DNA of 52,872 bases. Origin: DASZTU01 sp035547675. Its GTDB lineage: Bacteria; Pseudomonadota; Alphaproteobacteria; Rhizobiales; Devosiaceae. The notes under the pieces were generated by a model. It was not told the DNA's origin. It ran no database searches and saw only the letters and a list, made by a program, of their open reading frames with translations. A program made the position numbers and the translations under genes. The stretch covers positions 1 through 52,872 of the forward strand of contig DASZUI010000062.1 of assembly GCA_035547675.1 (NCBI GenBank), in the 5' to 3' direction. Of the stretch, positions 25,485 to 32,830 are shown piece by piece. Within the stretch, counting starts at the first letter, position 1, and each line of letters starts with the position of its first letter.

Positions 25485-25642
25485 CCTGATTTTCACTGCG
25501 GGCAGGTAGGGCGTCCGCCCCCCATCCTTCGACAGGCTCAGGATGAGGTTGTGGAATTCCGCGCCTCATGGTGAGCTTGTCGAACCATGAGCAGCGCGCG
25601 CCGTGCCTGCCCCCTCAACGTCAGGTCCAGCCGAATGGCTGG
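25468..25642. repeat. Full-length family-B palindromic element with both end hairpins
   Basis: The most complete copy, 175 bp. The outer arms (25468-25490 and 25620-25642) are inverse copies matching at 20 of 23 positions, and each is itself a hairpin (CAAGCC-ATTC-GGCTTG; CCAGCC-GAAT-GGCTGG). Inside follow GGCAGGTAGGGCG and CGCCGTGCCTGCC, then CCATCCTTCGACAGGCTC with AGGATGAGG and the inverse CCTCATGGTGAGCTTGTCGA with ACCATG. The left arm contains the gshB stop; the right arm reaches the marC ribosome-binding site. Confidence 0.85.
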
Positions 25643-25646
25643 GGAG
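25627..25646 (+). promoter_or_regulatory. Hairpin overlapping the marC ribosome-binding site
   Basis: The stem CCAGCC (25627-25632) / GGCTGG (25637-25642) ends in the same G residues that begin GGGGAG, the likely Shine-Dalgarno at 25641-25646, two bases before the ATG at 25649. The folded form would hide part of the ribosome-binding site. Confidence 0.45.
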
Positions 25647-25648
25647 CC

Positions 25649-26281
25649 ATGCCGACCGACACCCTCCTCCTCGCCCTGACGACCTTCTTCGCGACCATCG
25701 GGCCGGCCGATCTGGCGCTGGTCTTTGCCGGCATGACCACGCGCAACACCACGCGGGAGCGGCGGGTCATCGCCCTGCGCGGCACGCTGGTGGCCACCGC
25801 GATCCTCATCTTCTTCGCCCTGTTCGGCAATGCGCTGCTCGGCATTTTCGGCATTTCACTGCCGGCGCTGAAGACGGCGGGCGGCGGACTGCTCTTCCTG
25901 ATTTCGGTGGACATGGTCTTTGCCCGCCATTCCGGCGGCACCGGCACCACCAGCGAAGAGGAGGCGGAAGCCCGCACCCGCGCCGACATCTCCGTCTTTC
26001 CGCTCGCGACCCCGCTCATTGCCGGCCCCGGCGCGATCAGCGCCACCATCCTGCTGGTCACCAACACGCAGGGCGACCGGCTGCAATTCGCCGCCGTCAT
26101 CGTGGCCATGCTGGTGATCCTGCTGGCGACCTATCTGGCGCTGCTCGCCGCCATTCCCATCCAGCGCCTGCTGGGCGTCACCGGGCTCGCCGTGGTGTCG
26201 CGCATCGTCGGCGTGCTGCTCGCCGCGCTTTCGGTGCAGTTCATCTTCGACGGCATAAAGGCCAGCGGCCTGTTGGGTTGA
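25649..26281 (+). CDS. MarC-family integral membrane protein
   Basis: A 210-residue protein of the MarC/YchE/YhgN type with six predicted membrane segments. The family pattern is visible: an N-terminal FFATIGPADLALVFAGMT, a central cytoplasmic loop rich in charged residues (about 105-120, TSEEEAEARTRAD), and ISVFPLATPLIAGPGAISAT. Function is unknown; the old link to multiple antibiotic resistance was withdrawn. It starts at ATG 25649 just after a family-B repeat. Confidence 0.88.
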   Translation: MPTDTLLLALTTFFATIGPADLALVFAGMTTRNTTRERRVIALRGTLVATAILIFFALFGNALLGIFGISLPALKTAGGGLLFLISVDMVFARHSGGTGTTSEEEAEARTRADISVFPLATPLIAGPGAISATILLVTNTQGDRLQFAAVIVAMLVILLATYLALLAAIPIQRLLGVTGLAVVSRIVGVLLAALSVQFIFDGIKASGLLG

Positions 26282-26299
26282 GCGGCTAGAGCGTTTTCA

Positions 26300-26321
26300 G
26301 GAAAAGTGGTTCCACTTTTCC
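26300..26321. repeat. 10-bp perfect hairpin (GGAAAAGTGG/CCACTTTTCC)
   Basis: Lies 18 bases after the marC stop, within AGAGCGTTTTCAGGAAAAGTGG. Sequences of the form AGAGCGTTT...GAAAA(G/C)TGG recur between genes in Rhizobiales; a weaker relative is at 33984-34020. Possible marC terminator, but there is no T tail beyond the arm. Confidence 0.65.
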
Positions 26322-26322
26322 G

Positions 26323-26352
26323 GCCTCATGGTGAGCCTGTCGAACCACGAAA
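26323..26352. repeat. Solitary half of a family-B inner arm
   Basis: CCTCATGGTGAGCCTGTCGA followed by ACCACGAAA equals the right inner arm of the 25468 element, without its partner. It looks like a remnant. Confidence 0.65.
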
Positions 26353-26377
26353 CGCGACAACTCAAGAACTTAGAAAT

Positions 26378-26416
26378 GCCCTAAAGGGCAAAAGCTGAGG
26401 CCCGCTCGCGCGGGCC
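26378..26416 (-). terminator. Tandem hairpins after the 39-residue protein gene
   Basis: Minus strand: GGCCCGC-GCGA-GCGGGCC followed by TCAGCTTTT, then a second small hairpin GCCC-TTTA-GGGC with ATTTCT. Placed 10 bases after the stop of the small basic-protein gene, it is a probable intrinsic terminator. Confidence 0.65.
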
Positions 26417-26426
26417 TGGAAATTCA

Positions 26427-26546
26427 CTATTTCTTCTTGCCGGTGCCCAGCTGGGTCGCCGTGGAATTGGCCGTCGCGGCCACTTTCGGCTTTTCCTTCT
26501 TGGGTTTCTTCGGTTCCTTGTTGGACCGCAATTGACCTTTGGCCAT
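26427..26546 (-). CDS. 39-residue Lys-rich small protein
   Basis: ATG at 26546 is preceded by AAGGAGGGA, one of the best ribosome-binding sites in the window, and the TAG at 26427-26429 is followed by an intrinsic terminator. The peptide starts MAKGQLRSNKEPKKPKKEKP and ends in TGKKK; 13 of 39 residues are Lys or Arg. I recall very similar short hypothetical proteins (MAKGQ.RSNKE.KKPKK) in many proteobacteria; no function is known. It is basic enough to bind nucleic acid. The GH25 gene upstream on the same strand is 84 bases away. Confidence 0.75.
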   Translation of the reverse strand: MAKGQLRSNKEPKKPKKEKPKVAATANSTATQLGTGKKK

Positions 26547-26630
26547 TGTCCCTCCTTGCTGCCCGCGAACCCCGTCGTCCGCTTCCGGTGGGCAGTTGAC
26601 GGTAGTGTATTTTCTGCGCCGAGGGCAGCC

Positions 26631-27467
26631 CTATTTCATGCTCAGGCACCGCCCGCCGGGCCCCAGTATCGGCAGCATGCGCGGGTCGCATCCGGTGAGC
26701 AGGAACAGCGTCCACTCGTCCGGCGAACCATAGAAGGCGTTGCGGTCGACCTCCCCGGAAATGCCCGGCATGGTGCCGGTCTGCGTCCATTGCCAGAAGG
26801 TGAAATCGCGCGCCGCATAGCGGGCGTCGGGCTCGGCGGCGACCGAGCGCAGCCAGAACGTATTGGGCAGATCGCGGCCCGCCAGCACATCGCGATGAAA
26901 CGCAATGTCGGTATAGATGATGGGCAGCTTGCCGGTATAGCGCTCCATCAGCGTCAGCATGGTGGAAACCATCCGGAACGCTTCGTCCGGCGAGGGCCGG
27001 CGCGCGCAGAACTGCGAATGGTTGTTCCACTCGACGTCGAGAATGGGCGGCAGCGCATCCGGATCGGCCGGCACATTCGCCTCGAACCATTTCGCCTGGT
27101 CCTCCGCCGACGAGCACCACCACATGAAATGATAGGCGGCGCGGGCGAGCCCCGCCGCGCGGGCACCGGCCCAGTTGCGGGCGAAGGCGGGGTCCACATA
27201 GTCGGCGCCCTCCGTCGCCTTGATGAAGACGAAATGCGTGCCCGCGGCCCTGAGCCGCGCGAAGTCGACCTCGCCCTGGTAGCGCGAGATGTCGACGCCC
27301 TGGATCGGCAGCGACCGGGCCCTGTTGACCCCCGGATGCGGGTGGTTGTCGCCCTCGATCGGCCCCGAGGGAAAGCGGGCGCAACTGGCGAGCAGCAGCG
27401 CCACGGTCAGCGCGGCCAGCAGGAACAGGGCGGAGACGGTGCCGTTTCGCGGGCGGGCGCAATACAT
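26631..27467 (-). CDS. GH25 lysozyme-like lipoprotein
   Basis: A glycoside hydrolase family 25 (Chalaropsis-type lysozyme) protein that should cut the glycan strand of peptidoglycan. The catalytic-barrel motifs GVDISRYQGEVDF, FVFIKATEGADYVDP and PILDVEWNN (catalytic Asp-Glu pair) are clear. With the ATG at 27467 the protein has 278 residues and an N-terminal hydrophobic segment ending in the lipobox LLASC, so it is probably a membrane-anchored lipoprotein. A TTG at 27503 could add 12 residues; neither start has a good Shine-Dalgarno. It lies downstream of the response regulator and kinase on the same strand. Confidence 0.82.
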   Translation of the reverse strand: MYCARPRNGTVSALFLLAALTVALLLASCARFPSGPIEGDNHPHPGVNRARSLPIQGVDISRYQGEVDFARLRAAGTHFVFIKATEGADYVDPAFARNWAGARAAGLARAAYHFMWWCSSAEDQAKWFEANVPADPDALPPILDVEWNNHSQFCARRPSPDEAFRMVSTMLTLMERYTGKLPIIYTDIAFHRDVLAGRDLPNTFWLRSVAAEPDARYAARDFTFWQWTQTGTMPGISGEVDRNAFYGSPDEWTLFLLTGCDPRMLPILGPGGRCLSMK

Positions 27468-27605
27468 CGGGCAGAACTCGGTCAGGTCGAGCACCGAGTT
27501 CAAGGCCAGTGCGGTTAACGAAAGCCTGCCCAGGCGGGGCGTGTTGGCGAACTGGTTAACGGCGGGGGTCGGGGGATTGCGTAGCCCTCATCGGCCAACG
27601 CCAGG

Positions 27606-27980
27606 TCAGGCCGCGAGCAGGTCCTGCATCGTGCTGACGACCTGCGCCGGATCATAGGGCTTGGCGAAGAACCGCCCCTCGACGGGCAGCTCCTCGGGCT
27701 TGATCCGGATATGGCCGGAAGTGATGAGTATCTTGACCGGCGGCCAGCGGTGGCGCACCGCCTCGGCCAGCCTGAGCCCGTCCATGGAGCCGGGCATGTC
27801 GATGTCGGTGAACAGGATTCGGATGTCGCCATGGGCTTCCATCAGCCGGATCGCCTGGTCGGCATTGGCGGCCTCATAGACGACGAAGCCTGCCTCCGCG
27901 ATCGAATCGGCGATCGACATGCGGATCAGGACCTCGTCTTCCACCACCAGCACGGCGGGAATGTCGCCCCTCTGGGTCAT
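27606..27980 (-). CDS. Single-domain response regulator
   Basis: A 124-residue CheY-like receiver without output domain. The acidic pocket is in LVVEDEVLI, the phospho-acceptor Asp59 in LFTDIDMPGSMDG, the switch Ser in ILITSGH, and the conserved Lys in FFAKPYDP. It starts 45 bases after the HWE kinase gene, so the two are almost certainly partners in one transcript. As it has no DNA-binding domain it may act by protein contact or in a phosphorelay. Confidence 0.92.
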   Translation of the reverse strand: MTQRGDIPAVLVVEDEVLIRMSIADSIAEAGFVVYEAANADQAIRLMEAHGDIRILFTDIDMPGSMDGLRLAEAVRHRWPPVKILITSGHIRIKPEELPVEGRFFAKPYDPAQVVSTMQDLLAA

Positions 27981-28025
27981 CGGCTAAGGCTTGCACCGTG
28001 GGGTTAAGGTCCGGTTAGGACGCCG

Positions 28026-29882
28026 TTACTCGGAGTCGTCGGCCGACGGGGCAAGTTCCGTAAGCGGGGCCTCCAGCACGCAGCTAACGCCCGGCAGTTC
28101 ATAGTCGATCCGGGCCGTGCCATGAAAATCCGCCGAAACCACCCGTTCGATCAGGCGCGAGCCGAAGCCGCGATGCGGCGGCGGGACCACTTGCGGGCCG
28201 CCGCGCTCGCGCCAGACCAGCCGGAACATCTCGCCTTCGGCCGACCAGCGGACCTCGACCGTGCCCGAAGGCGTCGAGAGCGCGCCATATTTGGCCGCAT
28301 TGGTCGCCAGTTCATGCAGGCCCAGGGCGAGGGCCAGCGCCTGCCGCGCGCCGAGCAGCAGCGCCGGTCCCGTCACATGGATGCGGCCTTCGGCGCCGTG
28401 CGGCGCCAGCGCCGCCTCCACCACCTCGCCGATCGGGGCGCTTGCCCACCGCCTGGCCATCAATATGTCGTTGGCCGCGGCAAGCGCCTCCAGCCGCGCC
28501 ATGAAGGCGTCGCGCGCCGGCTCGACCTGGTCGCCCCTCAGCGTCTGCGCCGCCACGGCCGATACCATGGCCAGCGTGTTCTTCATGCGGTGCTCAAGCT
28601 CGCGCGCCAGCAGCGCCCGCTGCTCCTCGGCTGCCTTGCGCGCCGTGATGTCCTGCACCACCCCGATCATCTGCGCCGGCCGGCCGGCGGCATCGGGAAT
28701 GAATTCGATGTGCCGGGAGAGCCAGCGCAGCTCGCCCGTATCGGCGCGCCGGATGCGATATTCGACCTGTGTCGCCGCCGTGCCGTTGCGGCGGCTTTCG
28801 GGCGTTGTGTGAAGATGGCTGTCCTCGGGCACCACCAGCGCCTCGAGTTCGGCGATGTCCATTCCGGGCCGGGGCGCGAGTCCCCAGATGCGCCAGAACT
28901 GCTCCGAGCCCCGCGTCTCGCCGGTGGCGACATCCACTTCGAGCGAACCGATGCCGGCCACTTCCTGTGCCAGCCGCAGGCGCCGTTCGCTGTCCAGCAG
29001 CGCCCGCTCGGCACGCACCCGCGCCGTAATTTCGGTCGCTTCGACGAAGACACCGGAAACCGTGCCGTCCTCCTCCCGGATCGGCTGGAACACGATATTG
29101 AGGAATGCCTCCTCGTCGGGCCCGCCCGCCACGCGCTGCAGCTTCACCGGCGCTTCGCTCGCCGTGAACGGAACGCCGGTGCGATAGACCGGCTCGAGCA
29201 CGCCGAGCAACTGGTCGCCGAGTTCGCCCGGAAACGCCTGCCGCGCCGTCAGTCCCAGCAGGTCGCGATGCCCGGCCAGCTGCAGGGCCGCTTCGTTGAG
29301 CAGCTCGATGACGAAATCCGGCCCGCGCAGCACGCACATGATCGAGGGCGCATCGCGCAGCAGGCGGCGCAGATTGTCGGTTTCGTAGCGCGCGCTCTGG
29401 CTGACCCGCCGGGCGATCTCCAGCAGCCGCTGCTCGTTGCGGCGCTCCTGCGAGATATCGCGGGCGATCATCAGCGCCGCCGCCACGCCGCCCTCGGCCT
29501 CGACCGGCAGCAATTGCACGTCCCAGTAACGGGCGCCGCCCTGCCCGCCCGTGCTGCCGCGGAAGTGCGCGCGCTCACCCCGCAGCGCCGCATCGAGCGC
29601 GGCATTGGCGCGGACGCGTTCGTCCTCGTTCCAGATGGAGCGCCAGCAGCCGCCCCGCAGCGCCGCAGGTGGCGTCTCCAGCGCCACCGACAGCGTGGCA
29701 TTGGCCGAGCCGATCCTGCCGCTGAGGTCGATCAGCGCGACGGCGTCCCCGGTGCTCTCGAGCCAGGCCCGCAGCACGCCATCCTGCAGGCGGTCCGGGT
29801 CGAATTCCATTCCCACCCCACGCGCCATACCCGTTGCGCCCGACACGCCCTGCAACTCCCCGCTGGTCCGCGACAGCAACAT
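28026..29882 (-). CDS. PAS-domain HWE-family sensor histidine kinase
   Basis: A 618-residue soluble sensor kinase without membrane segments. It has an N-terminal PAS-like domain (about 36-140), a second PAS (about 172-290), a PAS/PAC (about 310-420, ending GVVQDITARKAAEEQ), then an HWE kinase core: ELEHRMKNTLAMV with the phospho-His, LHELATNAAKYGALS (N box), WRERGGP and GFGSRLIE. HWE kinases occur mainly in alphaproteobacteria and often sense light, redox or general stress; no Cys suited to LOV chemistry is evident. It partners with the receiver at 27606-27980. ATG 29882 is the first start; internal ATGs at codons 19 and 25 are alternatives. Confidence 0.9.
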   Translation of the reverse strand: MLLSRTSGELQGVSGATGMARGVGMEFDPDRLQDGVLRAWLESTGDAVALIDLSGRIGSANATLSVALETPPAALRGGCWRSIWNEDERVRANAALDAALRGERAHFRGSTGGQGGARYWDVQLLPVEAEGGVAAALMIARDISQERRNEQRLLEIARRVSQSARYETDNLRRLLRDAPSIMCVLRGPDFVIELLNEAALQLAGHRDLLGLTARQAFPGELGDQLLGVLEPVYRTGVPFTASEAPVKLQRVAGGPDEEAFLNIVFQPIREEDGTVSGVFVEATEITARVRAERALLDSERRLRLAQEVAGIGSLEVDVATGETRGSEQFWRIWGLAPRPGMDIAELEALVVPEDSHLHTTPESRRNGTAATQVEYRIRRADTGELRWLSRHIEFIPDAAGRPAQMIGVVQDITARKAAEEQRALLARELEHRMKNTLAMVSAVAAQTLRGDQVEPARDAFMARLEALAAANDILMARRWASAPIGEVVEAALAPHGAEGRIHVTGPALLLGARQALALALGLHELATNAAKYGALSTPSGTVEVRWSAEGEMFRLVWRERGGPQVVPPPHRGFGSRLIERVVSADFHGTARIDYELPGVSCVLEAPLTELAPSADDSE

Positions 29883-29893
29883 TGCGCTGCCGG

Positions 29894-29934
29894 AGCGTTA
29901 CACCGCAAGGCCCCTTAAACGGGGCTGTAACGCT
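29894..29934 (-). promoter_or_regulatory. Nested inverted repeat just upstream of the HWE kinase
   Basis: AGCGTTAC (29894-29901) pairs with GTAACGCT (29927-29934), and inside them GCCCC (29910-29914) pairs with GGGGC (29921-29925) around a TTAAAC-type loop. The element ends 12 bases before the kinase ATG. It could be an operator or a leader hairpin; it does not match the three dispersed repeat families. Confidence 0.45.
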
Positions 29935-30013
29935 TACGCCCGTTTGTTCACTGAATGTTCTTGATCGCGCCGCGCCTCTCCTGCTAGCAACAGGGCGAAG
30001 GGAGCGGAACCGA

Positions 30014-30682
30014 ATGCGCACGGCCGTCATGACTGCGCCCATGGACGACATCGAAGCGGCGCCGCGGCGGGCGGCGGATCATCTGAGATTTGCCGGCGCT
30101 CCTTTCGAGCGGCAAAGGGCCGTGCTGGAAGCCATGCTGCGGCAGGACCGCCTGCTCATGGATGTGCTGCGCGGCCTGCGCGCCGCCGCCCTGCCGGACT
30201 GGCTCGTCACCTCGGGCGCCATCTATAATCTGGTCTGGAACCGGCTGACCGGCAGGCCGCCCCACACCGGCGTCAAGGATATCGATGTCGCCTATTTCGA
30301 TGCGGCCGATCTGAGCTACGCGGCCGAGGACCGGGTGATCAGGTCCGTCGGCGCCGCCTTCGCCCATTTGCCCCTGCCTCTCGAGATCCGCAACCAGGCG
30401 CGGGTGCATATGTGGTTCCCGGAGCGCTTCCATCTGCCCTACGCGCCGCTGGCCTGCTCGGCGGAAAGCCTCGGGCGCTACGCGACCCGGGCTCACGCCG
30501 TCGCCGTGCGGCTCGAGGCGGACGACAGCCTGGTGGTCGTCGCACCCTTCGGGCTTGACGACATCTTCTCCTTCCGCTTGGTGCCGAACACGGCGCTCGC
30601 CAACCGGGAGACGCATGAGCGGAAGGCAGCGCGCGCCAAATCGACGTGGCCGGAGCTGACGGTCGTCCCATGGCCGGAATAG
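30014..30682 (+). CDS. Nucleotidyltransferase-family protein (DUF925 type)
   Basis: A 222-residue protein of the NTP_transf_6/DUF925 type. The nucleotidyltransferase-like pair of acidic residues is in VKDIDVAYFD (about 86-95), preceded by LVTSGAIYNLVWN, and the family features VHMWFP and a C-terminal LDDIFSFRLVPN are present. Substrate and role are unknown. ATG 30014 follows AGGGAGCGG. It is divergent from the kinase and lies 36 bases upstream of comM, but has no evident functional tie to either. Confidence 0.8.
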   Translation: MRTAVMTAPMDDIEAAPRRAADHLRFAGAPFERQRAVLEAMLRQDRLLMDVLRGLRAAALPDWLVTSGAIYNLVWNRLTGRPPHTGVKDIDVAYFDAADLSYAAEDRVIRSVGAAFAHLPLPLEIRNQARVHMWFPERFHLPYAPLACSAESLGRYATRAHAVAVRLEADDSLVVVAPFGLDDIFSFRLVPNTALANRETHERKAARAKSTWPELTVVPWPE

Positions 30683-30718
30683 CGGCCGGTTTGCCGGGCG
30701 GGCGGGAAGCGGGAAAAC

Positions 30719-32239
30719 ATGGTCACGACCATCAAGACGGTAGCGTTCCAGGGCATTGAGGCGGTGCCGGTCGACGTGCAGGTGCAGATCGCGCCCGGCA
30801 TGCCGGCCTTTCTCATCGTCGGCCTGCCGGACAAGGCGGTGAAGGAGGCTGGGGAGCGCGTCCGGGCGGCGCTGGTCGCCTCCGGGCTGAGCCTGCCGCC
30901 GCGCCGCATCACCATCAATCTGGCGCCCGCTGACCTGCCCAAGGAGGGCAGCCATTACGACCTCCCCATCGCGCTGGCGCTGATGGGCGCGATCGGGGCC
31001 GTGCCGGACGACGCGCTCGCCGGCCACCTCGCTCTGGGCGAGCTCGGCCTCGATGGGCGGCTGTCGCCGGTATCGGGCACGCTGCCCGCCGCCATCGCCG
31101 CCCATGGCCAGGGGCTCGGCATCATCTGTCCGGCGGACTCGGGGCCCGAGGCCGCCTGGGCCGGCGACGAGCTCGACATCATCGCGGTGCCGAGCCTTTT
31201 GGCGCTGGTCAATCATCTCGCCGGCCACCAGCTGGCGCCGCGACCCGCCCCGCGCCGGCGCACCAGCAGCGAGAGACTGCCCGACCTCGCCGAAATCCGC
31301 GGGCAGGCCGTGGCGCGCCGGGCGCTGGAAGTGGCGGCGGCGGGCGGCCATAATCTGCTGCTCATCGGCCCGCCCGGCGCCGGCAAGTCGATGCTGGCGG
31401 CGCGCCTGCCCTCCATCCTGCCCCCGCTCGATCCGCGCGAACTGCTCGACGTGTCGATGATCGCCTCGATCGCCGGCGAGCTGGCCGATGGCGCACTGTC
31501 CGACCGGCGGCCCTTCCGCGCGCCCCATCATTCGGCCTCCATGGCGGCCCTGGTCGGCGGCGGCGTCCGGGTGCGGCCGGGCGAGGCGAGCCTGGCCCAT
31601 AATGGCGTGCTCTTTCTCGACGAACTGCCGGAATTCTCGCCCTCCGTGCTCGACAGCCTGCGCCAGCCGCTCGAATCCGGGGAGACGGTCATTGCCCGCG
31701 CCAATGCCCGCATCAGCTTTCCGGCGCGCTTCCAGCTCGTCGCCGCCATGAACCCGTGCAAATGCGGCCTTGCCGGCACGCCCGGCCATGTCTGCAAGCG
31801 CGGACCGCGCTGCGCCGCCGATTATCAGGCGCGGCTTTCGGGTCCCTTCCTCGACCGCATCGATATCCGCATCGACGTGCCGGCGGTGACCGCCGCCGAC
31901 ATGATCGCGCCCGCCGATGCCGAGCCGTCGGCCGCCGTCGCCGCCCGCGTCGCGGCGGCCCGCCTGAAGCAGCGCGAACGCTATCTGGCGCTGGGCGAGC
32001 CCGGCATCTTCACCAACGCCGCCGCCGGCCCGAGCCTCATCGAAAAGGTGGCGAGCCCCGACAGGGAGAGCCAGAAACTGCTGCTCGAGGCCGCCGAGCG
32101 CTTTTCGCTCTCCGCCCGCGCCTATCACCGCGTGCTCAAGGTTGCCCGCACCCTCGCCGACCTGGCCGGGCTCGACAAGGTCGGCCGGCCCCATATCGCC
32201 GAGGCCTTGGGCTACCGGCTCAGCTTCGGGGTCGCCTGA
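30719..32239 (+). CDS. comM: YifB/ComM-family Mg-chelatase-like AAA+ ATPase
   Basis: A 506-residue AAA+ protein. In order: an N-terminal Lon-protease-like domain (about 15-170), then the ATPase with Walker A GPPGAGKSMLAARLP (about 220-234) and Walker B GVLFLDELPEF, the Cys cluster CKCGLAGTPGHVCKRGPRC, and a C-terminal helical lid. In other bacteria ComM is a hexameric helicase that helps branch migration during natural transformation. ATG 30719 lies about 35 bases after the nucleotidyltransferase gene. Its 3' end overlaps the convergent TMEM175-type gene by 20 bases. Confidence 0.93.
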   Translation: MVTTIKTVAFQGIEAVPVDVQVQIAPGMPAFLIVGLPDKAVKEAGERVRAALVASGLSLPPRRITINLAPADLPKEGSHYDLPIALALMGAIGAVPDDALAGHLALGELGLDGRLSPVSGTLPAAIAAHGQGLGIICPADSGPEAAWAGDELDIIAVPSLLALVNHLAGHQLAPRPAPRRRTSSERLPDLAEIRGQAVARRALEVAAAGGHNLLLIGPPGAGKSMLAARLPSILPPLDPRELLDVSMIASIAGELADGALSDRRPFRAPHHSASMAALVGGGVRVRPGEASLAHNGVLFLDELPEFSPSVLDSLRQPLESGETVIARANARISFPARFQLVAAMNPCKCGLAGTPGHVCKRGPRCAADYQARLSGPFLDRIDIRIDVPAVTAADMIAPADAEPSAAVAARVAAARLKQRERYLALGEPGIFTNAAAGPSLIEKVASPDRESQKLLLEAAERFSLSARAYHRVLKVARTLADLAGLDKVGRPHIAEALGYRLSFGVA

Positions 32240-32819
32240 CGCCGGCCCACCGGCTTGCCGCTCCCAAGGGAAAGAGCAGCAGCCAGAAATATTTGCCGAA
32301 ATCGGCATCGTAGAAGGCGACGGGAATCGACAACAGGAAAACGATTGCGGCGAGGCCGAACCGTTCGCCCCCGGGGGCTCTATCCCCCGGCATCAGCCCG
32401 CTGCGCCGCGCATAGAGCGCCATCAGGCTCAGCATGCCCGAGCAGGCGGCCATCACCGCGGCATAGGAGGCGGTAGCGACCGCGTTGCCGCTGTCGGCCA
32501 GCAGCGCCGTGGCAAAGGGCACCAGCCCCACCAGCAGCAGGAAGATTATGTTGAGCCAGGTGAAGATGCCGTCGGCGGCGGTGATCGCGCCGAGCCGGTT
32601 CTTATGGTTGATCCAGAAGCTTCCCACCACGATGAAGCTCAGCGCATAGCTGAAAAGGCGCGGCCAGACCGCCAGCATCGCCTGCCACAGGGCGGCGTTG
32701 TCCAGCTGGCTGACATCGATCGGCAGGCGCACGTCGAGCGCCAGCAGCGTCATGCTGATCGCCAGCACCCCGTCGGTAAACGTCGCCAGCCTTTCGGTGC
32801 CGCCAGCCTGCTCCGCCAT
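32220..32819 (-). CDS. TMEM175/DUF1211-family membrane protein
   Basis: A 199-residue protein with about six membrane segments. The N-terminal RLATFTDGVLAISMTLLALD is the (R)xxxFSDG signature of the TMEM175 family, here with Thr for Ser. Bacterial relatives form potassium-permeable channels, so cation permeability is a reasonable guess. Start ATG 32819; a longer open frame upstream overlaps nothing recognisable. It is 11 bases downstream of cfa on the same strand, and its stop lies inside the end of the convergent comM. Confidence 0.85.
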   Translation of the reverse strand: MAEQAGGTERLATFTDGVLAISMTLLALDVRLPIDVSQLDNAALWQAMLAVWPRLFSYALSFIVVGSFWINHKNRLGAITAADGIFTWLNIIFLLLVGLVPFATALLADSGNAVATASYAAVMAACSGMLSLMALYARRSGLMPGDRAPGGERFGLAAIVFLLSIPVAFYDADFGKYFWLLLFPLGAASRWAGVRRPRS

Positions 32820-32830
32820 CGCCCTTCCCG

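Noticed and set aside
29984..32308. 774-codon minus-strand frame opposite comM
   Set aside because: Shadow frame of the nucleotidyltransferase and comM genes; composition and lack of motifs argue against coding.
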